From contig OY725489.1 of assembly GCA_963281255.1 (NCBI GenBank), positions 2,418,001-2,482,000 of the forward strand: DNA of 64,000 bases, read 5' to 3'. The position numbers and the translations under genes are program-made. Within the stretch, counting starts at the first letter, position 1; each line of letters opens with the position of its first letter. The notes beneath the pieces are model-generated. The model ran no database searches. It had not been told where the DNA came from and saw nothing but the letters and a program-made list of their open reading frames with translations. Shown here one piece after another: positions 23,601-34,508 of the stretch. The stretch comes from Aphrocallistes beatrix. Lineage: Eukaryota; Porifera; Hexactinellida; Sceptrulophora; Aphrocallistidae.

Positions 23601-25479
23601 TTTACAATCCTGGATAGATCCCGTCCCGGCAGAAAATCTTCGGTCGATCACTAGTAGAACTGCATTATCGGTCTGTTGCCTGACATTTACTCTTAATTTA
23701 GAGGGTAAATCAACTCAACTCATTTTGTATATTGTTGATAGTTGGATATCTAGATAAAACAAATATATACACAATTAAACACGAATTTCAATAAACATAA
23801 AATGCTCGGACATATATCGTAGGTACTTACATTGGAGGTAAGAGGCCTCTCCTCATAATGTTCAATCTTAGACTAGAAAATAAAAAATAAATAAAGTTTG
23901 CATAGTAATAGAAGTTTATAAGTACCGTATATGCTAGGATAGTAGCCTGGGCGATTTTAACTCCATCTACCACCACGAAAATTAATATTTCAGATAGAAG
24001 AAAAATTTGAGTTAATATAACCACACAGTGATTCGATAAATTGTGGAAGTGAAGAAGTTGCTGTCAAGCTCTATTCTAAGTGGTAGAAAATATTTTGAAT
24101 GCCCTCTTTGTGGGGAAGAAATATTCAAAGATTTGGTATTTTGTAAATAAAACAAATCAATCCCTTTAACTTCAGGCTTTACAAAAACAGTGTAATATGC
24201 TCCCATAGCAGGAGAGAATCAATCATTTCTCATTCTGAATCAAATGCTAATAGAGCAATATTGTTAATAAGGGGAGTTGATAATAACGAAATTCCACTAC
24301 ACTTTTAAATGGGAGATATAAAATCTACAAATATAAAATATACAAAGTCACATATCTCATATTACAATTCATTGTGATCACAAAATCAAATTAAGAAAAC
24401 TTACGCGGTTGAAGTTCCATCGCCCCCATCACCTCCGCGAGGAGGAGGAGGGCGTCAATCGCCCGTTGAATGATAGGGAGGATATCCTCCCTATTAGATT
24501 TGCGGCTAACAGCCATGTCGATTCTAGTTTGATTAAATAATATCAGCATTAAATCATGTGGGTGTAATTAACTATACGTATAATGATGTGTGAAACAGTT
24601 TAAGGTATAGGCACCAGGTGGATAGCTCAGACAGGCCCGTAAGCTAGGGGGAGCAGGGGAGCTCAACCTACCTGGAAAATTTGGGGCTTCTGATAAAATT
24701 TGAAAAAGATTAATTAATTAAGATAATATTTCAATGGTGACCAGTGAGATTAACAGGGTTTTTCTTGAAACACAATATATGTAATTTCTTCCAAGCTTGT
24801 TATATTTCGCATGCAAATAATGAGATCATCGCTGATAGCTATAATATTCATGGTCACAAGTAATAAGCGTAAATATCAGTGTCTTAATATAATACTATGA
24901 TTAAATCTTCAACAGTGCTCGGTTGGACCTTAGGAAGTATCGCTTTTAGTAGTCAATCTAAGCCTGGAATGGAAAAGAAAATCAAATAAAAAGACTTATT
25001 ATCAAAGATGACAACACAATACTAACAAATAACTTGCATTAAATTTTTCATCTCTGGGTGTGATATCTTGGCTATTGTACTACAAGAGAGTAAGTAGCGA
25101 TCATATGTGAAAAAAGTAACTTGGCTCAATAAATATAACAGAAAGATATTATATACTAAAGAAATGGTAATTAGTAAGTACCCTCTGATGGGGACCATCG
25201 AAATAATATATGTACTACGAGCATTCAATAAGTAGTCGTAATCATATTATAGTTTCCCCCAAACTAGTAATATACATAATATCAATGCTGCAATTTCTCG
25301 AAATTTGGACCAGTGTACGAATCTTTATATAGGCTCGCTGCTCAATTTTAAAAACTGCACTGTCGGAAGCCTTAAGATAATTTCAAGAAACACTCGAAAA
25401 TGACTGATTCAGCTCTAACAAAATATCTCCTGCTTTATTTCGTATTGTTTCATTTATATTATCATGTACATGCTCACAC
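23601..25479. other. Mostly intergenic; one candidate small exon
   Basis: Apart from the minus-strand exon candidate at 24405-24516 nothing is recognised. At about 24636 CAGGCCCGTAAGCTAGGGGG resembles a DNA-transposon terminus without a partner. On the minus strand a splice-like pair (TTTTCTAG before, GTAAGT after) brackets 23832-23870. Confidence 0.35.
24405..24516 (-). CDS. Candidate first coding exon, unknown
   Basis: ATG at 24516 opens 37 codons (starting MAVSRKSNREDI, with a leucine-rich hydrophobic stretch) and ends at a consensus donor CGC|GTAAGT. Its GC content is well above the surroundings, as expected for coding DNA. Downstream on the minus strand a possible exon lies at 23832-23870, but I could not chain a protein. 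I recognise no family. It might equally be part of an unrecognised repeat. Confidence 0.3.
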
Positions 25480-25625
25480 ATATAACGGCTGCTTTGGTTA
25501 GCTAAATTCGACTGCTTTATTACTATAACATTCACATTCCACTCATCCCTCTGAGCGAATATTCCTATGTCCAGAAAGATCAGTCCGGAACTTAACTGTG
25601 GCGGTGAACAGATGTGAATTATCCT
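25480..25625 (+). other. Partial copy of the putative first exon at 28480-28770
   Basis: Matches, in the opposite orientation, the upstream region and first codons of the candidate at 28480-28770. Shared pieces include ATATAAC.GCTGCTTTG, AGCTAAATTCG, ACATTCACATTCCACTC and TGAGCGAATATT. The ATG near 25573 opens only 12 codons before a stop. Confidence 0.5.
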
Positions 25626-25682
25626 AAATTATCTTGAATTATCTTAGTTACGAGTATTTCAGTAACTTAAATTAGTATTGAG

Positions 25683-25853
25683 ACAAGCTCGCTTCGCTTC
25701 CTTGCGCTGGGCGATACTTCGTGTCTGCAGAATCGCCCTGCAGGGGCTGGAGTAACTCAATCTAGCCTACTTACCAAATTTGTTTACTTAATTTAGATAT
25801 TTGTTTACTTTATATAAATATTGTAGACAAAGGATAACCAATAAATTATATAT
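25683..25853 (-). repeat. Family B repeat, 3' end fragment
   Basis: Reverse copy of the GC-rich terminus (ACAAGCTCGCTTCGCTTCC) plus about 120 bp of adjoining family B sequence, ending at the mariner-type MITE. Confidence 0.75.
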
Positions 25854-25854
25854 A

Positions 25855-26243
25855 TAGGGTGTCTCAAAAGTTCTGCAACAACCAATTTTACTAAGATCAC
25901 TTGGTTTTATTCCAAATTAGCCTGTATAAATGAAATATAGCGCCCTTCTTGCATAGAAATGAATTCAACTCATTACGCAGAAAGACCTTTCTTATAAAAT
26001 TTTAAATAATTATATACCATTGACTACAAAATTTGGAACTCAAAAAGTTGACTATTTTTCTGATGAAATATTACATCGATCGCTTGCATTTCTCAATTTA
26101 TTTGCAATGATGGCATTGGGAATGCAAATTAATTAGGATATCTCAGTCTATTTTTTATTAAAATGAGCTATCGGATATTCGATTTATTTATATATGTATA
26201 ATACATTTAGCAAAATTTGTGGCAGAACTTTTGAGACGATCCG
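25855..26243. mobile_element. Mariner-type MITE, deletion derivative
   Basis: Termini GGGTGTCTCAAAAGTTCTGC and its near complement match those of mariner 2 (29258-30410). The stretch 25930-26030 is the reverse complement of 30240-30330 of that element, so it descends from the same family by internal deletion. No coding capacity. Confidence 0.75.
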
Positions 26244-27054
26244 AAAACATGATATTTTAAAACTACACCAGGTTGTGACATGAAGATAATTATATAGTTT
26301 TTAATAAGTTACCCGCGAAATATTACTTATTCTTAATGAAAAAGCGACTATTGGGTCAAAATCCCACGTGGGTTAGAATCTCATGCAACAGTCCCATGTA
26401 GGAATTTTTCAGAATGTAACTTTATTCAAAATTTTTGCGCAAATTCCTACTTGGCTCGAAACACTAAATATCAAATGAATCATAGTCTAAATAACCGGTA
26501 GATGACAGGGCACGCCCCTTCTATTTTAATTTTATATTCCAGGCTTGGATTGGCTACTAAAGCGCATACTTCACACATACAATTGCTACTCTGATTCGCC
26601 TCTCTGAGGATCTAACTCAGATGTCTTCAGGGTTAGTTAATTTCCACTTTTTTAATATTCTTAATTTTTCTTTGAGAATCAACGTTAATATTTAATAATT
26701 TCATATTTCCCTTTAATAAATGCCAGTATATAAAAATGCCAAACTAATAATAGCCACAGTAAAAAATCAAAGCTCAGAATTGTATCATTATAAAGAGCAT
26801 CGGTAAGGTTACATTAGATATGCCTACCCAATTCTGAATCAAATGAAATAATCAAGATATATCGCAATAACGACTACTTATTGAACGCCCGTAATATATT
26901 ACCTGGAATTGCTAACAGTGTTTTGAAGGCATTTTTAAAGAGAAGTGCATTATAATTAAATTACCTATCTTTATTTTAATAAATAAAAACATTTTAGCGT
27001 ATTGCTTACTAGCAACCTTATAGAGTTTCTGTGATCCACTAACGAATGAAGCTA
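26244..27054. other. Intergenic, nothing recognised
   Basis: AT-rich, with no frame or repeat of note. Confidence 0.4.
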
Positions 27055-27280
27055 TCCTTAATATTAATTAGGAGTTAGACCAACAAGTATGATGTTAGGA
27101 ATTAGACCAACCGTTTTTGCCAAGTAGGAATTTGACCAACAGTTGTTTTTATTTCAAAAGGGGCAGCGAAATAAGATCAACGTTTAGGTAGGAATATGAC
27201 CTAGGTAGGAATATGACCAACTAGCGTGAGGTAGGAGTTATACCAAGAGTTATACCAATTTTTTAAAATTTAGGAATTAG
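27055..27280 (+). repeat. Degenerate tandem repeat
   Basis: Spaced variants of TAGGAATTAGACCAAC (TAGGAGTTAGACC, TAGGAATTTGACC, TAGGAATATGACC, TAGGAGTTATACC) occur about eight times. Confidence 0.55.
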
Positions 27281-27407
27281 ACCAGTGTTTCTTAACCTTT
27301 TTTGACCCTTCAGCCTTCGAAATCAAATCTCGCACCCTTTTTTAATATAAAGGTAGCGCCATTACGTCTATTCAATAGAATGCATTGGTTTACACATTAT
27401 ATGATTT

Positions 27408-27555
27408 GGGCATGCCTACATTCCGGGATGGGACGAGTGAAGAGGCTAATCTCCGGGACGGGACAGAAAAGTACCTAATTTCCGGGACGGGACGGGTTAA
27501 GATGCTTAATTTCTGGGATGGGATGCCGTCCCGTCCCGGAAATTAGGCATACCCA
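27408..27555. mobile_element. 148-bp MITE with 8-bp target duplication
   Basis: Flanked by identical TATGATTT (27400-27407 and 27556-27563). Termini GGGCATGCCTACATTCCGGG and complement of GGGTATGCCTAATTTCCGGG enclose repeats of TCCGGGACGGGAC. The 8-bp duplication points to hAT. It is nested in the element at 27282-27745. Confidence 0.8.
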
Positions 27556-27655
27556 TATGATTTTAAAAAAGCATTTCCGAAGAAAATATGCTAAAGCTAA
27601 ACAGTGAACTTCATTGAGTAGGCAAAATGGAACAATTTTGTTATTACTTGGTAAA

Positions 27656-27705
27656 TATTAATCAAGTGGCTATACTTTCTCGCAAGTATAGCCACTTGAT
27701 TAATA
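27656..27705. repeat. Perfect hairpin, 22-bp stem and 6-nt loop
   Basis: The arm 27657-27677 and its exact complement 27684-27704 are separated by TCTCGC, and one further base pair closes outside. It has no mismatches. Confidence 0.9.
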
Positions 27706-27749
27706 ATGCGTAGGACGATTCTGGGGGTGCGAGAAAGTTGGTCAAATTC

Positions 27750-27990
27750 CGGCGTCCCAAGTGTATTAAATAAGAACATTGTTTCTACTAACATACACGT
27801 AGATAAATAACCCTGCATAGAATTGATAAAAATGGATCTTGTGTAGCATACATAATATGTTATGAAAGTAGGGAGAAACCTAGTAAATTTCAGCAGATTT
27901 CAAAAATTATCATCATGGTCATGACGCAATCTTACAAGTATTTGAGAGAGATGTGAATTCACATCCCATTGTTCATCAGGAAATCAGATA
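27750..27990 (+). repeat. Segmental direct repeat, copy 1
   Basis: About 230 bp matching 35650-35875 in the same orientation with scattered differences (shared AGAACATTGTTT, CCTGCATAGAATTGATAAAA, AACCTAGTAAATTTCAGCAG). Non-coding. Confidence 0.75.
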
Positions 27991-27991
27991 C

Positions 27992-28078
27992 CGTATTTCC
28001 CTGAATAAGCGCCGAGTCTAAAGGGTGAGCAAAATAAATAAGCGCCGGGGCTCGAATAAGCGTCGGACGCCGGGGCAT
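27992..28078 (+). mobile_element. MITE end with AATAAGCGCCG repeats
   Basis: CCGTATTTCCCTGAATAAGC followed by three AATAAGCG(C/T)CGG repeats. It begins exactly where the segmental repeat diverges from its other copy, so it is an insertion. Right end not found. Confidence 0.45.
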
Positions 28079-28479
28079 TTTAGTTCTCTGAACATCATAT
28101 CAAACTAGTATTCTCAGTAGTGGCATAGATACAAATGCTTTTTGAAATATTACATTATCCTTTTTTAACGCTGCCGCTGCCGTTTACTATTCCATTATTT
28201 GTGTAGCACAATAACTTTTCTAGAGCTGGATTTTTATTATTCATCATAGAAAGATTAGAAAAGGGATGGTAAATACTTTACTATAAACTTGGGACTTAAG
28301 TTATAATTGAAAGGCACAAAGTGGCACAATTGTGTCGAGAAGTGCCGGATTGAAAATCGTCATAGAAAATTTCAACTTACAGTACCTCAATAATAATTTT
28401 ACATTACTAAAATAACTAGTGAAATAAATAAGATAATTCCCAACCTGTGATATGCTTATCATAGTCCTCTCTATTCTCA

Positions 28480-28770
28480 TCTTCGATAGATTCCAGCTCC
28501 ATCGCATACATCACAACTGGACTGGGACTCGTGTGAAAAGTGTAGCTGTCTCATGGTAGCTTTTCTCCTGCCACAGGTTCTGCTGGTTCTCTTGCATCTT
28601 CTCATTGCTACAGTCAAGTCCTGGACTCGATCTTCCATTGGCCATAATAATATTCGCTCAGGGCTGAGTGGAATGTGAATGTAATAATAATGTGGCATCC
28701 GAATTTAGCTGATCAAAGCAGCTGTTATATTATATGATAAAAAGTTGGATGAGCATTTAGCTTCGAATGT
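28480..28770 (-). CDS. Candidate host-gene first exon, unknown
   Basis: Reading leftwards, ATG near 28645 opens about 45 codons of a hydrophilic, Gln/Glu-rich N-terminus (MANGRSSPGLDCSNEK). The coding-like sequence continues after a one-base shift with an acidic stretch (MELESIEDENREDYDK) to about 28450, where CACAG|GTTGGG could be a donor. The 100 bp upstream and the first codons are duplicated inverted at 25480-25625, as in a small gene family or a duplicated promoter. I recognise no domain; the shift may be a mutation, an error or a mistaken model. Confidence 0.35.
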
Positions 28771-29257
28771 TTACTAAATAGTAAGACATAGGCAAATAAA
28801 CATATGCCTATAAACTAAGAATTTCACATACCAATTTCATAGTTCCGAAACTAGCTAGGAAAAATTAAGTACAGTAATCTCGAAGATAAATTCTTATGTG
28901 GGTAAGTAAATATCTGGCTATATGTAAGAACTTCAAATACCAAATTCATACTTCGGAAACTAGCTAGATGAATACAAATATTCAAGCACAATATATACTT
29001 GATGATAATATAGTTTTTGAGCGATGTCATGGAAACAAAGCAGATACTTATAATTCGTATGATGAAATTTCAACATTTGGGCACAGACAAATCATTGTAC
29101 AAGTTTAGTGAAATGGTTGTGTAGGGAAGTAGTGTGACATTTGTATATAGATGGGTAGATTTGTGGTGAAAGGACAATTGTACGTCCACAGCATTGGTGT
29201 ATTTTTCACTGCAAAAGATTGTAGTATTTGTGGAGAATTACCTCAGGAGTCCACATA
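28771..29257. other. Intergenic, nothing recognised
   Basis: AT-rich; two similar 60-bp stretches (about 28800-28860 and 28915-28985, CATA..AATTTCATA..TTCCGAAACTAGCTAG) form a short direct repeat. Confidence 0.4.
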
Positions 29258-29384
29258 CAGGGTGAGCCAAAAGTTCTGCAACAAATTTTGTTGATCTATT
29301 ATACTTACACAAGTGAATCTAACACCTGGACATTTCGTTTACTTGAAAATTATATGAATTATCTTATATATTAAGATGCTAGGA

Positions 29385-29671
29385 TTTTTGTGTGTATATT
29401 ATTTGTGTTTGTCCGAATTGATTGAAGAATTGGGAAGTCATAGATATGTGAAAATTGGCATGTATGTGTCAAATGATATGACTACGATTAAGTTCTAAGT
29501 TCTAAGCAAAATTTTCACATCTCTGCAAAAAAAATGGAAAACATTTTTTACACCTTTTAGACACAGAATAAATGAATACACTATCACAATAGAAATAATT
29601 TTACGACACTACAATAGATCGTCATTGTTATTAAAATACTTCAAAGCCACAACTTATGTTTGATATCTTAT
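29385..29671 (+). repeat. Family B repeat, 5' part
   Basis: Matches 42408-42690 (CCGAATTGATTGAAGAATTGG..., TTTGATATCTTA). It lacks the 3' hairpin end, and ends about where the mariner coding sequence resumes. Confidence 0.8.
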
Positions 29672-29679
29672 TATAGAGT

Positions 29680-30060
29680 ATGGAAATAAAAAGATTGTGT
29701 TTAAGAATCTTTGTGAGCAACGACCAAAATCTAAGACTTCGAGGCTTAATTTTGCACCATGATATTACAAGTGCTCACACGGCAGGTGCAACTCGAGACT
29801 TTATAGCCGATAAACCCATTCAATTGCTTAGCCATCCACCCTATTCTCCTGACCTGGCTCCCTGTGACTTTTTTGTGTTTCCAAAAGTGAAAGATCTCAT
29901 GCGTGGAATACTTTTTGTGTCTCCGGAGGCAGCGGTAGAGGTGTACCAGGAATACCTTGAGACCTTCACCAGGTCCCAGTGGTGTAGTCTTATTGAAAAG
30001 TGGTTTGAAAGGATGAAACTTTGCATACAGGCTAGGGGAGAATACTTCGAGAAAATGTAG
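29680..30060 (+). pseudogene. Mariner transposase, C-terminal part
   Basis: The open frame of 126 codons has LHHDITSAH ... LLSHPPYSPDLAPCDFFVFPK. The two Asp residues are 34 apart (DD34D, mariner), followed by the normal C-terminus ending at 30060. The N-terminal DNA-binding domain and first catalytic Asp are missing because family B sequence occupies the 5' region. His-Asp-Ile replaces the usual His-Asp-Asn after the second Asp. Not functional alone. Confidence 0.85.
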
Positions 30061-30433
30061 AAGTTTGGTCTTAATAAACTGAATACTTTTTGTGTGGCTA
30101 AAAATTTTCCGCGTGCCCCTCGTATTAGTATTCTGAATTAATAACTGACTATTGGAGAATATAAATATTTTTAATCAGGAGAAAATAGTTATTTTCGAAC
30201 TTGAAATATTTGAAATCAGATTATTGGAGTCCCGGGTATATAAGATTGCAAAAATTTTAATAAAAAATATTTTGCGTAATGAATAGTGTTCATTTCTAAA
30301 CTAGAAGGGTGCTATATTCCATCGATGCAAACCGATTTAAATTTAAACTAAATTATCTTAGTCAAATCAATAAGTAAAATTTATTGTTGCAGAACTTTTG
30401 ACTCACCCTATACAAGTACTGTATATGGGTGGG

Positions 30434-30850
30434 CAGTGGCGTAGCTAGGGATTGAAGCTTGCTAGGGCACAGGTAAATTATTTCTGTGTGAAACACGACG
30501 ACGCCTAGAGTCGATTATCAATACCTTACACATTGATGAAAGTACAAACTTTAATGTTTAATTTGTAGCGCGGCTAATGAACACTTCGTCGCCCTGGAAA
30601 AATAAACACTTTCAGAAGAGTCCCTACAGGTGCCAAATATTGGTCACTTTCACAAATCCATTTCACATTTGCTTACATCATGAATATGTTTGATGGGATA
30701 ATATAATATATATACAGGGCGGTTCATAAGTAGTGACCTAATTTTGATTTGCTATCTTTTCAAAACGAATGACTACACTATTACAATAGAAATCATTATA
30801 CAAGTACGACACTACAATAGATCGTCATTGTTATTAAAAGTGGCGACGTT
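30434..30850 (+). mobile_element. Cluster of transposon ends
   Basis: CAGTGGCGTAGCTAGGG at 30434 is a frequent DNA-transposon terminus. CAGGGCGGTTCATAAGTAGT at about 30715 is a mariner-like end after TA. 30775-30838 is a short family B piece (ATGACTACACTATTACAATAG). No matching right ends could be fixed. Confidence 0.45.
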
Positions 30851-31605
30851 AGAGGGGACGCAGGGGCCGCAGGATTTATAGGTCCATATTTACGAAATTT
30901 GTGATTTTAGTTCTAAGTTCTATGAGATTAAGTGAAATTTTCTGAAAGAATCAGGAACAATATAATAAATAGTAATGTCACATATACTAAAATAAACAGT
31001 TAAACTAAGGACATATCATCTGGGCCAGGAGCTTCAGTTCTATGACGTTTAGCAGCTACGGGAGGAATGTCACTCATTTGGATACAAAGGCACTAACAAA
31101 AACGCACTAAATAATATTAATCAGAAGAAAAACATATTTTCAACATTAAAGTCGGTTTTAGATTCGAAAGATACAATGTTGGTTATGGATACAATCTAAA
31201 AAATGTCGGTCGACAGACCGATAGTGTAGCTCCAGGAAGTGACTCGAAGGAACATGTAATATAAATATCAGATTACATCGTGAATTACTAATCTTACGGC
31301 ATTCTAAGTGAAATTTGGAATCTACATATTAAAATACCCTATATTTGCCATTGAGAGCTAGCTTTTAGCTCAAAAATAAGTTTTTTAAAAGAAGGTGTGA
31401 AAATATGCATATATACATATGCTAGAAACTCATAAAATACTTAGATAATCACTTTAAATGTATTAAAATCGGAATCTACGTATTAAAATATCCTATATTA
31501 GCCGTTGAAAGCTCGCTTTTAATTCAAAATAATTTTTTTTCGAAAGGTGTGAAAATATGTATATACTAGTATACATATGTTAGAAACTCATAAAATATTA
31601 ATATC
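30851..31605. other. Diverged family B-like and unassigned sequence
   Basis: Two related blocks (about 31305-31440 and 31460-31590) contain GAAATTGG/GGAATCTACATATTAAAA and AGGTGTGAAAATATG, which echo family B. No genes. Confidence 0.4.
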
Positions 31606-31785
31606 ACAAGCGCGCTTCGCTTGCTTGCGCTGCGCGGCTGGCGGACACTTTGTGTCCGAAGAAGGCTCTCTTCGGTCGCCTGGAGGTGACATTGGTTAAT
31701 TAAAAGGGAAATATCATCTCTAAATATGTCTATCTTAGTTTAAAAATCGATATCACTCGAAAAAATACCAAATTTGTCAATTTTA
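31606..31785 (-). repeat. Family A repeat, 3' terminal 180 bp
   Basis: Reverse copy with the GC-rich end and hairpin (second arm mutated). It stops abruptly in a CATACATACATACATC microsatellite. Confidence 0.8.
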
Positions 31786-31849
31786 CATACATACATACAT
31801 CCCTGATGAAAACAACTGGCGCCGCCCCTGGTTATTAATACTGCACAAC

Positions 31850-32334
31850 TTATGTTTGATATCTTAAATGTATTATAGTGTTTGGCAATAAAAAAGCTTA
31901 TCTGTATATTTTCACACCTTTATATACATATTTTAACACCATTTAACAAATTTTGAAAAATATGCCAGAGACTAGCTTCCAACGGGCGATATGGGGTTTT
32001 TAGGGGTGTAGATTTCGAATATCATATTTTCAGATCTATAGGATAAATTATTTACTTACTTTTGTTTACAATAGATACATAAAGTAAACAAATTCCAAAA
32101 ATAGGCTAGAGACTAGCTTCCAACGGTTGACATGGGTTTAGTGCTGTAGATTTAGAATAATATATTTTCGGATCCATATGAGAAATGATTCGTTGAACTT
32201 TGTTTACAATATTTATATAAAGGAAAAAAATTCCAAAATAGGTTATATTGAGTAACTTCAGGCGCCCGCAGGGCGACTCTGCGGACACGAAGTGTCCGCA
32301 AGCCACGCAGCGGAAGCAAGCGAGGCGCGCTTGT
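31850..32334 (+). repeat. Family B repeat, 3' two thirds
   Basis: Matches 42655-43166. It contains two related internal units, each with CTAGCTTCCAACGG...GACATGGG...GTAGATTT, then the CGGACACGAAGTGTCCG hairpin and the terminal GCGCGCTTGT. Confidence 0.85.
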
Positions 32335-32389
32335 ATAAAATAAAATAGTAAGTATCAACTCTCTCGTCGTGCGAGTCTAGGGGGATACC

Positions 32390-32665
32390 GACATTTCGCT
32401 ACTATTTTGATTGGCTAACAATTTTATTCTAAATTTACGTGTTATATGATATTTAATTTACTTAAATGTATCTATTGATCGATATAAGAGTATGTACAAG
32501 GATAATAAAATATTAATCGTTTAACTGCAGTCTATATGAAAATGCAACGCAGTTAAGAGTTCTAGGTTGATTAAACCGGATACCTACATTTCACTACACG
32601 ACAATTCGCTACACGACATTTCGCTACACGACATTTCGCTACACGACATTTCGCTACTAATTTGA
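32390..32665 (+). repeat. Tandem 16-bp repeat with a duplicated flank
   Basis: CGCTACACGACATTT repeats four to five times at about 32590-32655. ACATTTCGCTACTA(A/T)TTTGATTGGCTAA occurs both before (32391) and after (about 32646). Confidence 0.6.
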
Positions 32666-32995
32666 TTGGCTAATTTTCATGGAGATAATTAAATATATCA
32701 AGATTAATTTAATTGTAGCATTAAATTTAACAATAAAAAAAAGCACCAAAACACATGTTTGTTCGAATATAGTTTTTATAATCATGACAAATGAGCTCTC
32801 ACAGTTTGAAATTAGAATTCTCATCCTGTCAAATGCTTTCTAGAACTTTCATTATAATAAAATAATCAGCAGATACTTACAGGTTTCTCGTAAACAAGTT
32901 GTCAGCTGTTAGAATTCCAATGAAATAAATAGGAGCATGTATATAATCTAACCAATTTAACTCTTTGCTCATATTTGCTTATTGTATTATTGTGT

Positions 32996-33625
32996 ATGAC
33001 AGAAGACCCTCCTGATCAGCCGTTTCGGCTGATCAAATCTTGCAGAGGAGGAGAGAAACTAGTTGAAGGAGGTTACCTATACGACAGACAGAGGAGAGTA
33101 GGAGATGTGAAGCACTGCCAATGCGTAAAGAGAGGAATTTGCAAAGCAAGGGTTCTTACGAAGGGTATGGAGATAGTCAGACGAACCAATGAGCAACTCC
33201 ACGGACCAGTAGAACAGGAGGTAAGTTGTCTTGAGGCTAAGATAGGTATTAAAAGGAAAGCAGAGGAAACCCGGGATAGTTCACACAGTATAGTAGGGGA
33301 AAGTCTCCTCACGGTATCTGAGGGTACGGCTGCTAAGCTACCTAAGCTGGACAGTTTAAAGCGTACGATACAGCGTCAGAGGGAACGAGTGCTAGCTGTT
33401 CCAATAAAACCAACTACCCTTGAGGAGCTCAACCTTCCTCCTGAGTACCAGCAGACAGCGAAGGAAGAGCAATTCTTGCTCTACGACTCTGGTCCGGAGC
33501 CACAGAGAATTCTCATCTTTGGTACACAGCGTAACCTGGATATGTTGTAAGCATCCCAGTGCTGGCTTGCTGATGGTACCTTTACGACAGCTCCTAACCT
33601 CTTTGCCCAAGTGTATGTGCTGCAT
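32996..33625 (+). pseudogene. FLYWCH-MULE transposase, N-terminal half
   Basis: ATG at 32996. Residues about 15-75 form a FLYWCH-type zinc finger (GGYLYDRQR..., HCQC...GICKAR, then an H in QLHGP). A basic linker follows (VKL/AAKLPKLDSLKRT), then a stretch ending ILIFGTQRN. An in-frame TAA at 33548-33550 interrupts it just before CWLADGTFTTAPNLFAQVY, which holds the first catalytic Asp of MULE transposases. Coding sequence ends at 33625. The rest of the same protein lies inverted at 33668-34508. Except for the stop, the half is well preserved. Confidence 0.82.
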
Positions 33626-33667
33626 ACAGAATACATAATTTCTCTATTACGTATTATGTATCATTAC

Positions 33668-34508
33668 TTAATATGCCTCTAAATTAAAATGGTGTGCTAC
33701 ACCTCGTAAGAATTCTATGGTTGGGCGCCACACATAGCTGGTAACCAGTTGCTTCAAGGACTCCTCGGTAGCCTGGTTTTTCTTACGTTTAGGAGGATTA
33801 GTCCGGCGATGAACTTAGCTTGTCGTACTTCCACAAGTCCCTGTTCACGCTTCAAGGCAGTGATAAACTTCCAAATATTTGGATGGTGACAGCCAACAGT
33901 AGCATTGAAAGAGCGGTGCCATGCTTCAACTGCATTGATTGTACAAGGTAACCCAAACGCCGTGTCGTAGTGATAGTTCCCCATCTCAATTGGGAACAAG
34001 GGATCCTGGTAGGTACCACCAGGGAGTTTGCGCCCGACATAGGTTTTCTCAAAGTATAGAACTAGACCAGTGGCTTGGGGCATTGGAAGTTCCTGTACTA
34101 CATCACCAAACACCTCGAGTACATCAAAGGGTGAAGCAAAGGCGAGTGCTGGCAACAGGCGTATGCGTAGGGTTAGTTCTTCATCTTGGTTGTAAGCAGC
34201 TTGCTTGCCTTCAGCTTGTACTTTGCGCCAGATATTCTGTGTGAGGTGAAAGAAGCAGCACTTCACCTGTGTAGCAGGCCATACCTGCTGAAAACTGTTA
34301 ATGGCAGCCTTCTCAAAGTCCATAAGCATCCGAGATGGCTGAGCATTAGGACAGAGTAACTGGATCTGTTGCCACATCCGTGTGTAGGTAGCTTGGGTTT
34401 TATTAGGTGGGAGGATGAACAGGCTAGGTAACAGATGGCCATCCTTTAGGGGTTCCGGTCCTCCTCGGGGTGCATGCAGCACATACACTTGGGCAAAGAG
34501 GTTAGGAG
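33668..34508 (-). pseudogene. FLYWCH-MULE transposase, C-terminal half, inverted
   Basis: The frame starts at NLFAQVYVLH, exactly where the plus-strand half ends, and continues LLPNKTQ-like, MDFEKAAINSF (second catalytic Asp), KCCFFHLTQNIWR (the Cys-His motif of MULEs) and INAVEAWH (catalytic Glu), then HPNIWKFI. One shift near 33810 moves the end into a basic stretch (PPKRKKNQATEES) and a C-terminus stopping at 33668. The 35 bp at 34474-34508 are the exact reverse complement of 33591-33625. Thus the two halves form one transposase split by an inversion, or two copies truncated at the same place. Confidence 0.82.

Larger units (their letters stand above)
27282..27745 (+). mobile_element. hAT-type non-autonomous element, decayed
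   Basis: Left end CAGTGTTTCTTAACCTTTTT with GACCCTTCAGCC is a common hAT terminus. Near 27721 GGGGGTGCGAGAAAGTTGG is the matching inner part of a right end, complementary to CTCGCACCCTTTTTT at about 27332. The outermost right bases are lost. A smaller element and a hairpin lie inside. Confidence 0.6.
29258..30410 (+). mobile_element. Mariner element 2, with a family B segment inside
   Basis: Flanked by TA (29256-29257, 30411-30412). Inverted ends start AGGGTGAGCCAAAAGTTCTGC (left, after C) and the near complement on the right. The C-terminal transposase part is kept at 29680-30060. The 5' half of the gene is replaced by family B sequence (about 29385-29671). Confidence 0.85.
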
